A DNA stretch of 37,527 bases, taken from NCBI RefSeq assembly GCF_011044995.1, contig NZ_JAAKZW010000051.1, positions 1 to 37,527 on the forward strand, in the 5' to 3' direction. Below, one piece after another: positions 15,639 to 22,831 of this stretch; the first letter of the stretch is position 1, and each line of letters opens with the position of its first letter. The notes under the pieces were generated by a model, which made no database searches, had not been told where the DNA came from, and saw nothing but the letters and a program-made list of their open reading frames with translations. The position numbers were made by a program, and so were the translations under genes. The DNA is from Streptomyces mesophilus. GTDB taxonomy: Bacteria > Actinomycetota > Actinomycetes > Streptomycetales > Streptomycetaceae.

Positions 15639-17036
15639 TCACGCGGCCACCCGCTCAGCGCTTTCCGCGGTGATCCCCCGGGTCGAGGCGATCACGTTCT
15701 TGAGCTTCTTGGACAGCGCCTCATAGAACATGCTCAGCGGAAACTCGTCCGGAAGCACCTCGTCGACGAGCTTGCGCGGCGGCAGGCTGGTGTCAAGAGC
15801 GTCGGGACCCTTGGCCCAGCGCGAGCCCGGGTGCGGCGACAGGTAGCGCGAGACGAGCTCGTACGCGGCGAACCAGTGCACCAGCTTGGGACGGTCGATA
15901 CCCGCCCGGTACAGCTCCTCGATCTCGCCGCACAGCTGGTTGGTGATCTGCGGGGCGCGCTGCCAGTCGATGTGCAGCTTGTTGTCGGTCCAGCGCACGA
16001 CGTCGTGCTGGTGCAGGTACGCGAAGAGCAGCTGGCCGCCGAGGCCGTCGTAGTTGCGCACGCGCTCGCCGGTCACCGGGAAGCGGAACATGCGGTCGAA
16101 GAGGACGGCGAACTGGACGTCGCGAGCCTGCGGTATGCCTTCGGCCTCCAGCTTCACGGCCTCCTTGAAGGCGGTGAGGTCGCAGCGCAGCTCCTCCAGG
16201 CCGTACATCCAGAACGGCTGGCGCTGCTTGATCATGAAGGGGTCGAAGGGCAGATCGCCGTGGCTGTGCGTGCGGTCGTGGACCATGTCCCACAGGACGA
16301 AGGCCTCCTGGCAGCGGGCCTGGTCGCCGATCATCTCCTGGATGTCCGCGGGCAGTTCGAGCCCGAGGATGCCGACGGCGGCCTCGGTGACCCTGCGGAA
16401 GCGGGCGGCCTCGCGGTCGCAGAAGATGCCGCCCCAGCTGAACCGCTCGGGGGCCTCGCGCACGGCGATGGTCTCCGGGAACAGGACCGCGGAGTTGGTG
16501 TCGTAACCCGAGGTGAAGTCCTCAAAGGTGATGCCGCAGAACAGCGGGTTGTCATAGCGGGTGCGCTCGAGCTCGGCGAGCCACTCCGGCCAGACCATCT
16601 TGAGGACGACGGCCTCGAAGTTGCGGTCCGGGTTGCCGTTCTGCGTGTACATCGGGAAGACGACCAGGTGCTGCAGACCGTCGGCGCGGTGGGCCGCGGG
16701 CTGGAAGGCCAGCAACGAGTCCAGGAAGTCCGGGACTTCGCAGCCGCCGTCGGCCCAGCGGCGCAGATCGCCGCTCAGCGCGGTGAGATACGCGGCGTCG
16801 TGCGGCAGCAGCGGGGCGAGCTGCTCGACGGCCGAAATCATCCGGTCCACCTGGGAGTCGACCTCGTCCTTCGAGGGCGCACTCTCGGCGGCGAAGTCGA
16901 CCGAACCGTCCGCGGACTGCCAGACCCTGAGCGTTTCGACCGCATCCTTGAGCATGGGCCAGGCCGGGTGGTCCACCACCCGGTCCGCGGGAGGAACAGC
17001 TCCCCCGATTACGTCCTGCACAAGAATTTCCGTCAT
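15639..17036 (-). CDS. DUF6421 family protein
   Basis: A 465 aa protein of a family I know only from actinobacteria and whose function is unknown. There is no signal peptide or membrane helix, so it should be cytoplasmic. Conserved-looking stretches include FPMYTQNGNPDRNFEAV, WDMVHDRTHSHGDLPFDPFMIKQRQPFWMYGLEELRCDL and LHQHDVVRWTDNKLHIDW. The clustered His and Asp (HDRTHSHGD) could form a metal site, but that is a guess. The ATG at 17036 has GGAGGAAG 6 bases before it. A 12-bp inverted repeat lies just upstream, and the SDR gene follows 23 bases downstream. Confidence 0.85.
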   Translation of the reverse strand: MTEILVQDVIGGAVPPADRVVDHPAWPMLKDAVETLRVWQSADGSVDFAAESAPSKDEVDSQVDRMISAVEQLAPLLPHDAAYLTALSGDLRRWADGGCEVPDFLDSLLAFQPAAHRADGLQHLVVFPMYTQNGNPDRNFEAVVLKMVWPEWLAELERTRYDNPLFCGITFEDFTSGYDTNSAVLFPETIAVREAPERFSWGGIFCDREAARFRRVTEAAVGILGLELPADIQEMIGDQARCQEAFVLWDMVHDRTHSHGDLPFDPFMIKQRQPFWMYGLEELRCDLTAFKEAVKLEAEGIPQARDVQFAVLFDRMFRFPVTGERVRNYDGLGGQLLFAYLHQHDVVRWTDNKLHIDWQRAPQITNQLCGEIEELYRAGIDRPKLVHWFAAYELVSRYLSPHPGSRWAKGPDALDTSLPPRKLVDEVLPDEFPLSMFYEALSKKLKNVIASTRGITAESAERVAA

Positions 17037-17051
17037 GCCACTTCCTCCACG

Positions 17052-17094
17052 GGAGAACCTCGCGTAAAGACACCGTATGCATGCGAGGTTCTCC
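17052..17094 (-). promoter_or_regulatory. 12-bp inverted repeat before DUF6421 gene
   Basis: GGAGAACCTCGC (17052-17063) and GCGAGGTTCTCC (17083-17094) are exact reverse complements around a 19-base loop. It ends just upstream of the Shine-Dalgarno GGAGG. It could be an operator, an RNA hairpin that attenuates or protects mRNA, or a processing site inside the operon. No U-tract follows, so a simple terminator is less likely. Confidence 0.6.
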
Positions 17095-17117
17095 ACCACA
17101 AGAGGGGCCTCGGGAAA

Positions 17118-18134
17118 TTATCCTGCGCCACCCCCATGTCCACCGGAATTCTTCCTGTCCGTCACGGTCGAGGCGATCGCGGTGACGACGCCCGCCAGTG
17201 CGGTACGGGCGTCCTCAAGCACCTCGCCGAACCCGAAGAATCCGTGGAACGCCTGCGGAAAGTGCGCTTCCGTGACCGGTACGCCCGCGGCGCGCAGCGC
17301 CTGCGCATAGGCGAGCCCCTCGTCGCAGAGCGGATCGCAGCCTGCGGTCACGACGTGCGCGGGCGGCAGACCGGCGAGCTCGCCGAGGAGCGGCGAGATC
17401 CGCGGATCGGCCCGGTCGACCGGCGCGATCGCCCCGACGTACTGCTCGTCGAACCACCGCATGTGCGCGCGGGTAAGGAAATATCCGTCGCCGTTCGTCT
17501 CGTACGAGGGCCACTCCCGCGACATGTCGACCACCGGGTACACGAGCACCTGGAGCGCCAGGGCCGGTCCGTCGCCGTCCCGGGCGGTCTGCGCGGTGAC
17601 GGCGGAGAGATTGCCGCCCGCACTGTCGCCCGCGACGACCAAGGCGTCCGGGTCACCGCCGAGTTCGGCCACGTGCTCGGCGGCCCAGAGCAGCGCGGCG
17701 TACGCGTCGTCGACCGCGGCCGGGAAGGGATGCTCAGGCGCGAGCCGGTAGTCCACCGAGACGACGGCCGCGCCCGCACCGCGGCAGATGCCGCGCGCGG
17801 TGCCGTCGTGCGTGTCCAGATCGCAGACCGCGAAGCCGCCGCCGTGCAGGAAGACCACGGTGGGGCGGGGCCCCCGGGCCTCGACGGGGTCGGGCAGATA
17901 GACGCGTACGGGTATCTCGGGGGCGCCGGGCGGGCCGGGGATCGTGCGGTCCTCGACCGATCCCACCGCCGGCGGCTCCCACGGGGGCTTCGGGTTCGCG
18001 GCCAGGATGCCGCGGGCCTCGGCGGCGTCCGTGACGGCGCCCCCGAGATCGGGGAAGACCGCGGACATCAGATCGGCCAGGGCGCGGGCCTCGGGGGTCA
18101 GGCGGTCCTGCCCCGGAACGGCTTCGGTACTCAT
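17118..18134 (-). CDS. Alpha/beta hydrolase, HSL-type esterase
   Basis: A 338 aa hormone-sensitive-lipase-type carboxylesterase. The HGGG oxyanion motif is at 97-100 and the nucleophile S171 is in GDSAGG. The Asp in GCDPLCDEG and the His in FHGF complete the triad. VDYRLAPEHPFPAAVDD is the usual conserved loop. It hydrolyses short-chain esters or lactones; the natural substrate is unknown. Its ATG at 18134 overlaps the stop of the flavin monooxygenase gene by four bases (ATGA), so the two are translated together, which suggests oxidation followed by ester or lactone hydrolysis. Confidence 0.93.
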   Translation of the reverse strand: MSTEAVPGQDRLTPEARALADLMSAVFPDLGGAVTDAAEARGILAANPKPPWEPPAVGSVEDRTIPGPPGAPEIPVRVYLPDPVEARGPRPTVVFLHGGGFAVCDLDTHDGTARGICRGAGAAVVSVDYRLAPEHPFPAAVDDAYAALLWAAEHVAELGGDPDALVVAGDSAGGNLSAVTAQTARDGDGPALALQVLVYPVVDMSREWPSYETNGDGYFLTRAHMRWFDEQYVGAIAPVDRADPRISPLLGELAGLPPAHVVTAGCDPLCDEGLAYAQALRAAGVPVTEAHFPQAFHGFFGFGEVLEDARTALAGVVTAIASTVTDRKNSGGHGGGAG

Positions 18135-19282
18135 CGGCTCTCCTCCAGGCGCTGCTCGCGCCGCTCGTCACGGAAGTGCGGGATGACCTTCTCGCCCCAC
18201 TGCCGGATGGTCTCCATGCAGGCCTCCTGGGGCACCGTGCCCATCTGGATCAGGCACATGATCTCGTCGGCGCCCGCGTCGCGGAGCTGTTCGACGTAGG
18301 CGATGGCGTCGTCGGCGGTGCCGTAGGCGTGGTCCGCGTTGAAGGTGGCCGTCGCGGTGGGGCGCACCGGGATGTGGTGCTCGTGCAGCCGTGCCACGAC
18401 CTGCTCGGCGGCCTCGCGCATCGCCGCGGCCTCGTCGGCGCCTTCCACCACGGCTTCGTCCGGGATCCCCGCTCCGCCGTACCAGTGCCCGATGGACTGC
18501 GCGAAGAAGCGCTGTCCACGGATCCCGATGCGCTGTGCCGCAGCGCGGTCGTCGAGCACGATCGTCGGACACAGTACGGAGAAGTGATCGTTGACGACAG
18601 AGGAGACGAAGCGTCCGCCGTCACGTCCGTCCACCGCGGCGTCGTAGGCCTGGCGCATCTCCTTGATGGACTCGGGTCCCGCGAACCCCATCACCAGGGC
18701 GCCGATGCCGAGTTCGGCCGCCTGACGGAGGGTGTCGGAACGGCTGCACGCGAGAAAGAGCGGCGGGTGCGGCGTCTGCCGCGGGCGGGGCAGGATCGGG
18801 TGCGGGTCGATGTCGATCAGCTCGCCGTGGTACTCGAGTTCGTCCTCCTGCCAGGCCTTGCCGATGATCCTGAGCGCCTCTTCGACCTCCTGCGTGGTGC
18901 GGTCCTTGTCGACGCCGCACAGCGAGGTCTCCTGCTCCGTGCCGCCGCGCCCCGCGCCGAGGTCGAGCCGTCCGCCGGAGAGCAGATCGAGCATCGCGGC
19001 GCGTTCGGCGACGCGGGCGGGGTGGTTGAAGTTGAAGGGCATGCAGACCACGCCGTGCCCGATCCGGATGGTGCTGGTCTTCGCGGCGACCCAGGTGAGG
19101 AAGATCTCGGGGGCGCTCATGTGCGCGTACCACTTCAGGGAGTGATGCTCGACGGCCCATATGCGATCGAAGCCCATCTCCTCGGCGTAGACCGCCTGTT
19201 CCACGCAGTCGCGGATCACCTGGTGCTCGCGCTCCACGGTCGGGTCGGCCAGCTGGGCCTCGAAGATCACGGAGAACTTCAC
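18131..19282 (-). CDS. LLM class flavin-dependent oxidoreductase (luciferase-like monooxygenase)
   Basis: A 383 aa TIM-barrel monooxygenase that would use reduced flavin from a separate reductase. Family features are the N-terminal FSVIFEAQ strand, WAVEHHSLKWYAHMSAPEIF, IRIGHGVVCMPFNFNHPARVAERAAMLDLLSGGRLDLGAGRG and EVEEALRIIGKAW. The GTG at 19282 has a strong AGGAGG 4 bases before it. It heads the leftward cluster and is divergent from a padR gene with palindromes between them, so it is probably the direct target of that regulator. The substrate is not predictable. Confidence 0.93.
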   Translation of the reverse strand: MKFSVIFEAQLADPTVEREHQVIRDCVEQAVYAEEMGFDRIWAVEHHSLKWYAHMSAPEIFLTWVAAKTSTIRIGHGVVCMPFNFNHPARVAERAAMLDLLSGGRLDLGAGRGGTEQETSLCGVDKDRTTQEVEEALRIIGKAWQEDELEYHGELIDIDPHPILPRPRQTPHPPLFLACSRSDTLRQAAELGIGALVMGFAGPESIKEMRQAYDAAVDGRDGGRFVSSVVNDHFSVLCPTIVLDDRAAAQRIGIRGQRFFAQSIGHWYGGAGIPDEAVVEGADEAAAMREAAEQVVARLHEHHIPVRPTATATFNADHAYGTADDAIAYVEQLRDAGADEIMCLIQMGTVPQEACMETIRQWGEKVIPHFRDERREQRLEESR

Positions 19283-19323
19283 GGTTCCTCCTGGGAGTTG
19301 GGCCTTTGCGGAAGGCCGGGCGC

Positions 19324-19344
19324 CATATGCCTAATAGCTATATG
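19324..19344. promoter_or_regulatory. AT-rich palindromes between LLM and padR genes
   Basis: CATAT-N11-ATATG (19324-19344) encloses a perfect ATAGCTAT palindrome (19334-19341), the most A/T-rich spot of this divergent region. PadR-family regulators bind AT-rich inverted repeats next to their own genes. On the minus strand TTGCCA (19370-19365) could be a -35 for the LLM gene. Confidence 0.5.
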
Positions 19345-19423
19345 ACTAGCCGTCAGGTCTCGAAGTGGCAAGGGATACGGCACAGGCATTGCATCCGGGG
19401 TCCGGCCCCTCTTGAATGCGCGC

Positions 19424-20011
19424 ATGGCTGATCAGCACACGTCCGCCCCGCCCCCGGCGGACCGCGCCCTGCCGGCGACCGCCTGGGCCGTGCTCGGGCT
19501 GCTCTCGTTCCCGGGCGAGCGGACGGGCTACGAGCTGAAGAAGTGGGCCGACGCCTCGCTGCGGTTCTTCTACTGGTCCCCGGCGATCAGCCAGATCTAC
19601 GCGGAGCTCCGGCGGCTCGAGTCCCTGGGATACGTGACCTCGCGGCGCTCCGGGCCGGAGGAACCGCGGACGAAGCGCACGTACGCGATCACCGCCTTGG
19701 GGCGCGGCGCGCTGGCCGACTGGGCCGGCTCCGCTCAGGACGCGGGCGCCGCGGTGCTCAAGCATCCGCTGCTGCTGCGGGTCTGGCTCGGGCACCTGAC
19801 CTCGCCGGAGCATCTGCGCGCGCTCGTGGTCGAGCACATCGCCCGCACCAAGGGCGAGTTGAAGGAAGTCATGGACGCGGGCGCGCAGGCCGAGGGCGTC
19901 GAGGCATGGGCGCACCCGCAGATAGCGTTGCGATGGAGCGAGCGTCGCCTGAAGTCCGAACTCGAGCTGGCCGAGGCGATGCTGGCGGACCTGGACGAGC
20001 TTCCGTCTTAG
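19424..20011 (+). CDS. PadR family transcriptional regulator
   Basis: A 195 aa PadR-type regulator. The N-terminal winged helix is clear: TAWAVLGLLSFPGERTGYELKKW, SPAISQIYAELRRLESLGYV (recognition helix) and KRTYAITALGRGALADW (wing). The C-terminal half is the helical dimerisation domain (Vir_act_alpha_C type). PadR proteins usually repress a neighbouring detoxification or enzyme operon and release it on binding small phenolic-like ligands. Its probable target is the divergent monooxygenase-hydrolase operon. The ATG at 19424 is preferred to an in-frame TTG at 19412; neither has a good Shine-Dalgarno sequence. Confidence 0.92.
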   Translation: MADQHTSAPPPADRALPATAWAVLGLLSFPGERTGYELKKWADASLRFFYWSPAISQIYAELRRLESLGYVTSRRSGPEEPRTKRTYAITALGRGALADWAGSAQDAGAAVLKHPLLLRVWLGHLTSPEHLRALVVEHIARTKGELKEVMDAGAQAEGVEAWAHPQIALRWSERRLKSELELAEAMLADLDELPS

Positions 20012-20096
20012 CGGTGCCGCGTCTTGAGCGAGCTCCCGTCGTCACGGTGCCGCGTCAAAGCTTGCAGGACTCGCCCACGCGCGAGTGACACGGATT

Positions 20097-20118
20097 CGCC
20101 GCGCGGGGTCGCGCGGCG
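20097..20118 (+). terminator. 9-bp hairpin downstream of padR
   Basis: CGCCGCGCG, loop GGGT, CGCGCGGCG, an exact GC-rich stem about 85 bases after the padR stop. There is no T-run, as is usual in Streptomyces. A looser GGACAG/CTGTCC repeat (20122-20127 and 20142-20147) follows it. Confidence 0.65.
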
Positions 20119-20164
20119 CTAGGACAGAGGGTCCCGCCCCCCTGTCCGACGGAGTTGCCGACCC

Positions 20165-20290
20165 GTGAGTACCCGTGCCGTTCTTGTCGCCGCCGTGATC
20201 ACCGGCCTCATCCTGGGCATCGCCGGAGCCCGAGCGGACGCCTCCGTTTCGCCGCGCGCATCCGGGTACATGTCTTCAACGGGCCGTTAG
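20165..20290 (+). CDS. Predicted secreted 41-residue peptide
   Basis: A GTG-started ORF of 41 aa with a typical signal-peptide shape: MSTR, then a hydrophobic core of about 20 residues (VLVAAVITGLILGIAGA) and a cleavage-like ARADA. Cleavage there would leave only about 17 residues (SVSPRASGYMSSTGR end). Third positions are mostly G or C. GGAG lies 10 bases before the start, a little far. It sits alone between padR and the glycerophosphodiesterase gene. No family is recognised; it may be an unannotated small secreted or single-helix membrane peptide. Confidence 0.4.
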   Translation: MSTRAVLVAAVITGLILGIAGARADASVSPRASGYMSSTGR

Positions 20291-20381
20291 GCTGCGGGCT
20301 GCCGTGTGGGGCGTGGGACCGCAACCACGCGGACATGTACAGACAGCTTGAGAGCCGCCCGTCGACGGAAGCGAGTGAACC

Positions 20382-21065
20382 TTGAACTTCGTCACCATCG
20401 GTCATCGCGGAATCATGGGTGTGGAACCCGAGAACACTCTCCGCTCCTTCATCGCCGCGCAGCAGGCCGGGCTCGACGCCATCGAGCTCGATCTGCATCT
20501 GAGCAAGGACGGCGCGCTGGTCGTCATGCACGACACCGAGGTGGACCGCACCACGGACGGCCGCGGCCCGATCGCCGAGAAGACCCTGGCCGAACTGCGC
20601 GAGCTCGACGCGGGCCACGGTGAGCGCGTCCCCGTCTTCGAGGAGGTCCTCGATGCGGTGCGGGCTCCGCTGCAGGCCGAGATCAAGGACGTCGCGGCCG
20701 CACGGGCGCTCGCCGAGGTGATGCAGCGGCGTGATCTGGTCGGACGCGTCGAGGTCAGTTCGTTCCACGACGAGGCGGTCGCGGAGATCGCCAAGCTGGT
20801 ACCCGGGGTACGCACGGTGCTGATCGCCAGCCGCTACGGGCCCGACGTGGTGGACCGTGCCGTCGCCGTCGGCGCGCAGGCGGTCGCGCTGAACATCCGC
20901 CGCGTCACGCTCGAGACGGTGGAGCTGGCCCGCAAGGCGGAGCTGCGGGTGATCGGCTGGGTGGTCAACACCCAGGACCACCTGCGTCTGGTGCGCGCCC
21001 TGCAACTCGACGGCGCCACGACGGACTACCCGGAGATCAAACGGACGGGCCGTTTCACCGCCTGA
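20382..21065 (+). CDS. Glycerophosphodiester phosphodiesterase
   Basis: A 227 aa GDPD TIM-barrel enzyme that splits glycerophosphodiesters from phospholipid turnover into glycerol-3-phosphate and an alcohol. HRG is at 8-10, PENT at 15-18, and IELDLHLSKDGALVVMHD supplies the metal-binding Glu/Asp and catalytic His; all are intact. EIKD and GWVVNT further on also match. No signal peptide, so cytoplasmic. The start is TTG at 20382, directly before the conserved NFVTIGHRG, with only a distant GGAAG upstream. Confidence 0.93.
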   Translation: MNFVTIGHRGIMGVEPENTLRSFIAAQQAGLDAIELDLHLSKDGALVVMHDTEVDRTTDGRGPIAEKTLAELRELDAGHGERVPVFEEVLDAVRAPLQAEIKDVAAARALAEVMQRRDLVGRVEVSSFHDEAVAEIAKLVPGVRTVLIASRYGPDVVDRAVAVGAQAVALNIRRVTLETVELARKAELRVIGWVVNTQDHLRLVRALQLDGATTDYPEIKRTGRFTA

Positions 21066-21099
21066 GCCGAAGCCCGGTCGTCACCGCTGCCCCAGGCCG

Positions 21100-21645
21100 T
21101 CAGGCGAGCGGCTTCACCAGGAGTTCGAACTTCAGGTCCGGCCTCAGCGGCACACCGAAGCGCTCATCGCCGTACGGGAAGGGCGTGAACTTGCCCGTAC
21201 GGCGATAGCCGCGCCGCTCGTACCAGGCGATGAGGTCCTCGCGCTGGGCGATCACCGTCATGTGCATCTCACGCACCCGCCACTCCTCGCCTGCGAACCG
21301 CTCCGCCTCGGCGAGCACGGCCTTGCCGAGGCCCCCGCCCTGCAGCCCGGGCCGTACGGAGAACATGCCGAAGTACGCGGCGTCGCCCCGGTTCTCGAGC
21401 TGGCAGCAGGCCACGAGCTCGTCCTCGCGCAGGGCGACGACCAGCCGGCTGCCCGCAGCGTCGATGACATCCCGGACCCCGTCGGGGTCGGTGCGCTGAC
21501 CGTCGAGCAGATCCGCCTCGGTGGTCCAGCCCGAACGGCTCGCGTCCCCGCGGTACGAGGATTCGATCAGCGCGACGAGCGGGTCGATGTCGGCGTGGGT
21601 GGCATCGCGGAAGGTGAGTTCACCGGCGGCGGGGCGGGCGTCCAT
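21100..21645 (-). CDS. GNAT family N-acetyltransferase
   Basis: A 181 aa GCN5-related acetyltransferase. The acetyl-CoA binding motif A is MFSVRPGLQGGGLGKAVLAEAERFA (Q/RxxGxG/A form: LQGGGLG) at about 95-120, and WYERRGYRRTGKF is the usual motif B. The N-terminus LTFRDATHADIDPLVALI is typical. The substrate is unknown. It faces the glycerophosphodiesterase gene tail to tail. Confidence 0.92.
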   Translation of the reverse strand: MDARPAAGELTFRDATHADIDPLVALIESSYRGDASRSGWTTEADLLDGQRTDPDGVRDVIDAAGSRLVVALREDELVACCQLENRGDAAYFGMFSVRPGLQGGGLGKAVLAEAERFAGEEWRVREMHMTVIAQREDLIAWYERRGYRRTGKFTPFPYGDERFGVPLRPDLKFELLVKPLA

Positions 21646-21708
21646 CGGGTGCGCCTTTCACGGGTTCGGATCCATGCGTGTTCGGGCGTGAGCGTAACCC
21701 GGGCGCGC

Positions 21709-21714
21709 TAGCCT
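21709..21714 (+). promoter_or_regulatory. Leaderless -10 box of the glyoxalase-fold gene
   Basis: TAGCCT ends 8 bases before the ATG at 21723, so transcription should start at or next to the ATG. No Shine-Dalgarno sequence is present, in agreement. Confidence 0.5.
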
Positions 21715-21722
21715 CCACGAGC

Positions 21723-22109
21723 ATGGTCCATGTACTGAGCAGCCGTGTGCTTCTGCGTCCCACCGACCCCGAGCGCAGTCGCGCGTTCTACGGGGACGCG
21801 CTGGGTCTGGAGATCTATCGCGAGTTCGGCACCGGGGCCGAGCGCGGGACCGTGTACTTCCTGGGCGGCGGATTCCTGGAGGTCTCCGGTCGCGCGGACC
21901 GGCCGCCCGCCCCGGGGATGCAGCTGTGGATCCAGGTCGCCGATGTCTCGGCGGCGTACGAGGAACTCCGCGGCAAGGAAGTGCCGGTGCTGCGCGAGCC
22001 GAAGCTGGAGCCGTGGGGCCTGATCGAGATGTGGATCGCCGATCCCGACGGGGTGCGGATCGCGGTGGTGGAGGTGCCGGCGGATCATCCGCTGAGGTAC
22101 CGGCCGTGA
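21723..22109 (+). CDS. VOC/glyoxalase superfamily protein
   Basis: A 128 aa single-module protein of the vicinal-oxygen-chelate fold. It begins VHVLSSRVLLRPTDPERSRAFYGDALGL and ends with FLEVSGR..., MWIADPDGVRIAVVEVP, the usual beta-alpha-beta-beta-beta pattern doubled. Known members are glyoxalases, dioxygenases or antibiotic-binding proteins such as bleomycin-resistance proteins; which applies is unknown. The ATG at 21723 is preferred over an in-frame upstream ATG because the extra residues are not family-like and a TAGCCT box lies just before it. Confidence 0.9.
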   Translation: MVHVLSSRVLLRPTDPERSRAFYGDALGLEIYREFGTGAERGTVYFLGGGFLEVSGRADRPPAPGMQLWIQVADVSAAYEELRGKEVPVLREPKLEPWGLIEMWIADPDGVRIAVVEVPADHPLRYRP

Positions 22110-22146
22110 CCGGTGCCACCGCTCAGGCACAGGCCCCTGACCGGCG

Positions 22147-22608
22147 CTACGCGCTGCCCGCGAAGGTCCAGTCCTCAGGCAGCTCGCCCTGCCCGATCGT
22201 GAATGTGGCCAGGAAGTACTCCGCCTGACCGCAGTTCACGTTCTCGGCGCCGGTGAGATCCGCCGATACGACGCCGTCGTCCACCTCCAGACGGGCCCCG
22301 GTGTTCTGGCAGCCGGGCAGGACGAAGGCCAGGCCGGTGTCGCCCTCGGACGGCCGGACGGTCAACTCCTCTTGCACCTGCGGCAGGTTGGCCGCCTTCG
22401 CCGCCTCGAGTGCCGCGTACATACGGTCCGTGTCGCCTCCGTGGCCGAGTCGCGCGGGCCGCAGGTTCTCCCGTGACGGTGCCTGGAGGGGGCCAAGCTC
22501 GACGAATCCGGTGCGCGCCCCCGGACCGTCGCCCCCGTCGAGGAAGCCGCACCCGCACAGAACGAGCGCGAGGGCCGCTGCGGGGAGCGTGCGTGTCAGT
22601 GAGCGCAT
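22147..22608 (-). CDS. Predicted lipoprotein, unknown function
   Basis: A 153 aa protein with a lipoprotein signal: MRSLTR, hydrophobic core, and lipobox LCGC at about residues 17-20, so the Cys would carry the lipid and the rest faces outside the membrane. Two later cysteines (in LPGCQNTG and NVNCGQAEY) could form a disulphide. The fold is not recognised. It is divergent from the secreted sugar dehydrogenase gene across about 220 bases that contain a DasR-like site, so the two may be co-regulated cell-surface functions. Confidence 0.75.
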   Translation of the reverse strand: MRSLTRTLPAAALALVLCGCGFLDGGDGPGARTGFVELGPLQAPSRENLRPARLGHGGDTDRMYAALEAAKAANLPQVQEELTVRPSEGDTGLAFVLPGCQNTGARLEVDDGVVSADLTGAENVNCGQAEYFLATFTIGQGELPEDWTFAGSA

Positions 22609-22674
22609 GCAGGGTTGACGCGGACCGGCGCGAGAACGGTTCCGATCGTGCGGACCACCGCCAACACGTCGCGC

Positions 22675-22710
22675 CTTGGTCTACACCAATCACCGTCCTC
22701 GCCGTATCCT
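22675..22710 (+). promoter_or_regulatory. DasR-like (dre) operator and -10 box
   Basis: TTGGTCTACACCAA (22676-22689) matches the core TGGTCTAGACCA of the DasR-responsive element at 11 of 12 positions (12 of 16 over the full consensus as I remember it). TATCCT at 22705-22710 is a plausible -10 for the rightward gene, with the operator over the -35 area. DasR is the GlcNAc/chitin regulator of Streptomyces. Confidence 0.55.
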
Positions 22711-22831
22711 CATCCGTGGCCAGTAGCACCTCCCCCCACCCACGTTGCGTGCTGGCACGGGCGATACCGCCGCACACTGCCCCGAGCAGCCGGGTACCCC
22801 CATCGTCGCCTCGCCTCCAAGGAGGATCACG

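Noticed and set aside
15597..18299. A 900-codon open frame on the plus strand across DUF6421, the hydrolase and neighbours
   Set aside because: It is a GC-bias mirror frame. The protein has no recognisable domain, while the opposite strand carries three clear families with good starts.
22621..22831. A short gene between the lipoprotein and sugar dehydrogenase genes
   Set aside because: Open frames there read through the dre-like site and the ribosome site, with no plausible product; it is better explained as a divergent promoter region.
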